Of a stretch of DNA of 64,000 nucleotides, positions 61,125-64,000 are shown piece by piece (the stretch's first letter is position 1; every line of letters starts with the position of its first letter). The position numbers were made by a program, and so were the translations under genes. This DNA comes from an uncultured Clostridium sp. (GTDB lineage Bacteria; Bacillota; Clostridia; TANB77; CAG-508), in NCBI GenBank assembly GCA_946565805.1, contig CAMNWO010000006.1, positions 1 through 64,000 of the forward strand. Reading direction: 5' to 3'. The notes under the pieces are model-generated. The model had not been told where the DNA came from. It was given only the letters and a program-made list of their open reading frames with translations, and did not search any database.

Positions 61125-61922
61125 ATGGAAAATGCATCAAAAGCCTTAATTATGGCTGGAAGTGTACTAATTGCTATTGTCATTATTGGTGCTTTAGTAT
61201 TGATGTTTAACAATTTAAATAATTATCAGCAAGTCAATACACAAGGAGACCGAGATGCACAAGTAGTAGAATTTAATAATCAATATGAAACCTATAATCG
61301 TAAAAATGTTAGAGGAAGCGATTTGTATTCTTTACTAAATCGAGTAGTTGATTACAACAGAAGAAAATCAGAAGTAGGAACAGAAGGAAAAGACCAAGGT
61401 CAATACCTTGCTTATGAGCCTATGACAATTCGTTATACCTTAGAGGGGAAACAGAAAGATTTAACATTTGATGAAAAAAATCGAATTTTTACATCTGGGT
61501 ATCAAGACTTTACTTTAGAAAAGGCAAATACCAATCAATTTGAAACTCAAGTAAAAAATAAAGTAAATGGAGTAATGGATATTGCTAAAAATGAAAAAGC
61601 AATGCAAAACTTAGCTTCTGGTATATCAAATTTATTTGATAAATCAAATAATGATGAAAAAGGAATTTTATCTGCTATTAGTTTGTGGAATGCGAATGTT
61701 AAGAATGATAAAAAAATTGATACAGAGAATAAGAAATTTGACGAATTAGCAAATTCATATAATTCAATAATTAATACAAATGCAAATAAAGAAAAAGTAT
61801 ATACCTATTATGAATTTATGCAATTCAAAAGAGCAAGATTTGACTGTACAGATGTAAAATATAATAATGGGACAGGAAGAATAACAGAAATGAGCTTTAA
61901 ATTTACAGGAAAATTTAATTAA
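61125..61922 (+). CDS. MENAS-type pilin-like protein 1
   Basis: The 265-residue protein begins MENASKALIMAGSVLIAIVI, an N-terminal hydrophobic helix without basic leader. Behind it is a FNNQYETYNRKNVRGSDLYSLLNRVVDYN stretch shared with proteins 3 and 5 of the array. There is no G/F cleavage motif of type IV prepilins. Probably a minor pilin or surface subunit of the Tad-like system. AGGAGGAAAT precedes the ATG. Family role unknown to me. Confidence 0.65.
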   Translation: MENASKALIMAGSVLIAIVIIGALVLMFNNLNNYQQVNTQGDRDAQVVEFNNQYETYNRKNVRGSDLYSLLNRVVDYNRRKSEVGTEGKDQGQYLAYEPMTIRYTLEGKQKDLTFDEKNRIFTSGYQDFTLEKANTNQFETQVKNKVNGVMDIAKNEKAMQNLASGISNLFDKSNNDEKGILSAISLWNANVKNDKKIDTENKKFDELANSYNSIINTNANKEKVYTYYEFMQFKRARFDCTDVKYNNGTGRITEMSFKFTGKFN

Positions 61923-61945
61923 TGTAAAAAGTAAGGAGTTAAACA

Positions 61946-62515
61946 ATGGAGAATGCATCAAAAGCTCTAATTATGGCTGCTGGCGTACTAATAGGAATAA
62001 TCTTATTATCACTTATGGTTTACATGTTTACCAATTTTGCCATAACTTCAGCAGAAGTCCATAAAGAAAACGAGCAAAATCAATTGAACCAATTTAATAG
62101 TCAGTTTACTTCTTATGAGGGAAAAGAAGGCCTTACCATTTATGATGTTGTAACAGTTGCCAATTTAGCAACAGAGAACAATATTTATTATGAACATCCA
62201 CAACAACAAGGTATCAACAATACTTCAAAAGATAATAGCTATATTTCTGTGATACTTAAAAATCCAAAACTTATTGGTTATAACAATAACCACATTGAGA
62301 AGGGATACGAGGATACAAGAAATGATACATACAAACAACAAATAGCAAAATATTATAATACATTGATTAAGACAGCATTAGATGATGTTGTAGAGAAACA
62401 GGATGATCCACCGAATGGACCAACCTATAAGGGATTAAGAGAATATAGTTGTAACGTGGAAATAAGTGAGATAACAGGGCGAGTTTATTTAATCGAATTT
62501 ACAGCTAAACAATAA
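61946..62515 (+). CDS. MENAS-type pilin-like protein 2
   Basis: The 189-residue protein begins MENASKALIMAAGVLIGIIL, nearly the same as protein 1, then QFNSQFTSYEGKEGLTIYDVVTVANLA and a polar C-terminal domain rich in Asn, Tyr and Lys. AAGTAAGGAGTTAAACA precedes the ATG. Tandem duplication and divergence from protein 1 is likely. Probably a membrane-inserted pilus subunit. Confidence 0.65.
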   Translation: MENASKALIMAAGVLIGIILLSLMVYMFTNFAITSAEVHKENEQNQLNQFNSQFTSYEGKEGLTIYDVVTVANLATENNIYYEHPQQQGINNTSKDNSYISVILKNPKLIGYNNNHIEKGYEDTRNDTYKQQIAKYYNTLIKTALDDVVEKQDDPPNGPTYKGLREYSCNVEISEITGRVYLIEFTAKQ

Positions 62516-62540
62516 AAATAGAAAATGTAAAGGAAAAGCC

Positions 62541-62972
62541 ATGAAAAAATTAGCAATCTTTTTCTTAATTATAATTATTATCATAGTAGGAATGTCTTAT
62601 CTATACTTGAATTACAAAGCCAATTATTACGAAACGAAGAAAGAAAATTACCAATTTTCAAGTTATGAAGGACAAGAAATATATGGAGCAGAAGTAGCAA
62701 CACTAGTTAATAAAGCAGTAGATAATAATGAAAGTAATCAAGTACCAAAAGATGAAAAAGGAAAATATATCAATAATGATAATAATTCAATTCAAATTGA
62801 AATTATGATGTTAGATAATGATAAAATATATACCATGGAAACTTTATATCGTGGTGGAATGGATAAGTTTGTGCAATATTATAACAGTATTAAATTTAAA
62901 TGTACAAGATTAGAATATCATAAATCTACGAATAAAGTGAAATATATGTTGTTAGAACAAACAACACAATAA
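62541..62972 (+). CDS. Pilin-array member 3 with a basic leader
   Basis: The 143-residue protein starts MKKLAIFFLIIIIIIVGMSYLYL, so its helix is preceded by lysines instead of MENAS. It shares FSSYEGQEIYGAEVATLVNKAVDNN and a C-terminal IKFKCTRLEYHKST region with the neighbours, so it belongs to the same family with a different N-terminal helix. Weak AAAGGAAAAGCC site. Function as for the array. Confidence 0.62.
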   Translation: MKKLAIFFLIIIIIIVGMSYLYLNYKANYYETKKENYQFSSYEGQEIYGAEVATLVNKAVDNNESNQVPKDEKGKYINNDNNSIQIEIMMLDNDKIYTMETLYRGGMDKFVQYYNSIKFKCTRLEYHKSTNKVKYMLLEQTTQ

Positions 62973-63055
62973 GCTATTTAAGTTATTAATGTTACTATTG
63001 AAAGATAGTAGAAAATATAAAATTCAAACGATAAATATAAAAGGAGGAAAATTTT

Positions 63056-63460
63056 ATGGAGAACGCAACAAAAGCTTTGCTTATTGCAGCAGCAATTTTA
63101 ATAGCTATTGTAGTTATTACATTAGGAGTATTTGTATTAGGAAAAGGAAGTACACTTGTAAAAGAAAATAGTGATATGAGTGAGGTAGAAGTTACTACTT
63201 ATAACTCTAAATTTGAAGGATATTGTGGAAAAAATATTAGAGGAGCACAAGTAAGACAATTAATTAATGCTGTCAATCAACACAACAGAACTAATGCGGA
63301 TGATGAATCTAGACAAATTAAAATTGATGGGACAGGATCTAATACAGACAATACGAAAAATGATCCTAATGCAATAAAAACAGGATTTTCTTATACTGTA
63401 ACACCATCTTATGGGCAAGGTGGACTAGTAGATAAAATTAAAATTGAGCAAGGAAGTTAG
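63056..63460 (+). CDS. MENAT-type pilin-like protein 4
   Basis: The 134-residue protein begins MENATKALLIAAAILIAIVV, then YNSKFEGYCGKNIRGAQVRQLINAVNQHN, the family core. AAAAGGAGGAAAATTTT precedes the ATG, the strongest site of the array, so this may be the most abundant subunit. The rest is polar with Asn/Thr/Asp-rich loops. Inferred pilus or surface subunit. Confidence 0.65.
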   Translation: MENATKALLIAAAILIAIVVITLGVFVLGKGSTLVKENSDMSEVEVTTYNSKFEGYCGKNIRGAQVRQLINAVNQHNRTNADDESRQIKIDGTGSNTDNTKNDPNAIKTGFSYTVTPSYGQGGLVDKIKIEQGS

Positions 63461-63498
63461 AATAATAATTAGCAATTAATAGAAAGGAAGTGATACGG

Positions 63499-64000
63499 AT
63501 GGAGAACGCAACAGAGGCCTTACATATAGGAGTATCTGTCATGATTTTTGTAATAGCATTGTCCATCAGTATCAATGCCTTTGGACGAGCCAGAGAAACT
63601 GCACAATTAGTATTAAATTACCGTGACAGAGAATATGACTATGCATATGTAGAAAATAGCGGAACGACAGAAAGAATTGTAAATGCAGAAACCATAGTAC
63701 CTTCTATTTATAAAGCGTATAAAGAAAATTATAAAATTGTATTTAAAGGAATTGGACCAGTCTATAAAAAAAGAAATACAAAAGAAGATTTTGCAACAAA
63801 TGAAACAATAGATATTTATTCCATAGATTTGGAAAAAGATGTATTAGGAAGCGATGAAGAAAAAGAAAGATTTATTCGATGTTTATTATATGGTTCAAAA
63901 TACCAAAAAGAGATAGAAAATTTCAAAAAATCAGGAATATTCTTGAATGGAGAAGACTTTTATGGTACAATAATAGGGACAGGAACAAAATTCAAAGAAA
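63499..64000 (+). CDS. MENAT-type pilin-like protein 5, cut by the window end
   Basis: From ATG 63499 (GAAAGGAAGTGATACGG upstream) the frame stays open to the right edge (167 codons). It begins MENATEALHIGVSVMIFVIA with a single hydrophobic helix and continues with a longer charged domain (YRDREYDYAYVENSG...). It shares the N-terminal signature but not the FNSQF core of the others. Partial; probably another subunit of the same system. Confidence 0.65.
   Translation, partial: MENATEALHIGVSVMIFVIALSISINAFGRARETAQLVLNYRDREYDYAYVENSGTTERIVNAETIVPSIYKAYKENYKIVFKGIGPVYKKRNTKEDFATNETIDIYSIDLEKDVLGSDEEKERFIRCLLYGSKYQKEIENFKKSGIFLNGEDFYGTIIGTGTKFKE

Overview
The window looks like chromosomal DNA of a low-GC, spore-forming, Gram-positive Clostridia-type bacterium, possibly an uncultured gut lineage. 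The supporting signs are A/T-ending codons almost everywhere, strong AGGAGG-type ribosome binding sites, TTGACA-17-TATAAT promoters, a sigma-K gene and an alpha/beta-type SASP (sporulation), the neighbourhoods dnaK-dnaJ, era-yqzL-recO, rpsO-pnp and queA-tgt, and a long-form HPF. TAA, TAG and TGA all act as stops.

Layout. 1-9.2 kb: end of dnaK, dnaJ, a CYTH phosphatase, a membrane-anchored hydrolase, an acyltransferase-like protein, several orphan genes, an Rpn-type nuclease and a large pilin-like protein with a C-terminal sulfatase-modifying-factor fold. 9.3-21.7 kb: rlmN, ATPase/Asp23, HD hydrolase, cmk, plsC, typA, O-methyltransferase, a RelA/SpoT-like protein, a U32 peptidase and a DUF368 membrane protein. 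21.9-33.2 kb: a type II fatty acid synthesis and acetyl-CoA carboxylase cluster (acyl-CoA ligase, birA, fabD, fabG, fabF, accB, fabZ, accC, accD, accA, fabI), interrupted by two self-contained minus-strand genes. 33.2-40 kb: sigK, a second pilin-like protein, csaA, hemolysin III family, 6S RNA, a PepV-like dipeptidase and a second Rpn protein. 40-54 kb: rpsO, pnp, a putative metallopeptidase, queA, tgt, a WG-repeat protein, a glycosyltransferase, era, yqzL, recO, hpf, SASP and a HAD phosphatase. 54.2-64 kb: a Tad-like pilus/secretion locus (SAF protein, two ParA/MinD-like proteins, a TadA ATPase, a TadB/C membrane protein) followed by an array of small pilin-like proteins starting MENA(S/T).

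The main observation is a recurrent recoding signal. Ten otherwise normal, mostly core genes (alpha/beta hydrolase, DUF368, birA, accC, accA, sigK, metallopeptidase, queA, era, recO) each carry one to three +1 frame changes, 15 in all. All have one form: an in-frame CGG codon whose C must be skipped so that GGN is read as a (usually conserved) glycine. I scanned both strands by eye. In recognisable core genes I found no in-frame CGG that is not such a site, and no frameshift of any other type. The fixed codon phase, the occurrence on both strands and the tandem double site in sigK argue against random assembly errors. The simplest reading is that CGG is a hungry or unassigned codon in this organism, decoded by a +1 skip (or as a CGGN quadruplet for Gly). 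The only in-frame CGGs that seem to be read normally lie near the 5' ends of short orphan genes that sit in self-contained promoter/terminator cassettes.

Other notable features are four families of hairpin repeats sharing a GGGAC core, some of which supply start codons or C-terminal tails to birA and fabD, and two prepilin-like proteins with candidate diversity-generating-retroelement variable regions behind near-identical promoters.
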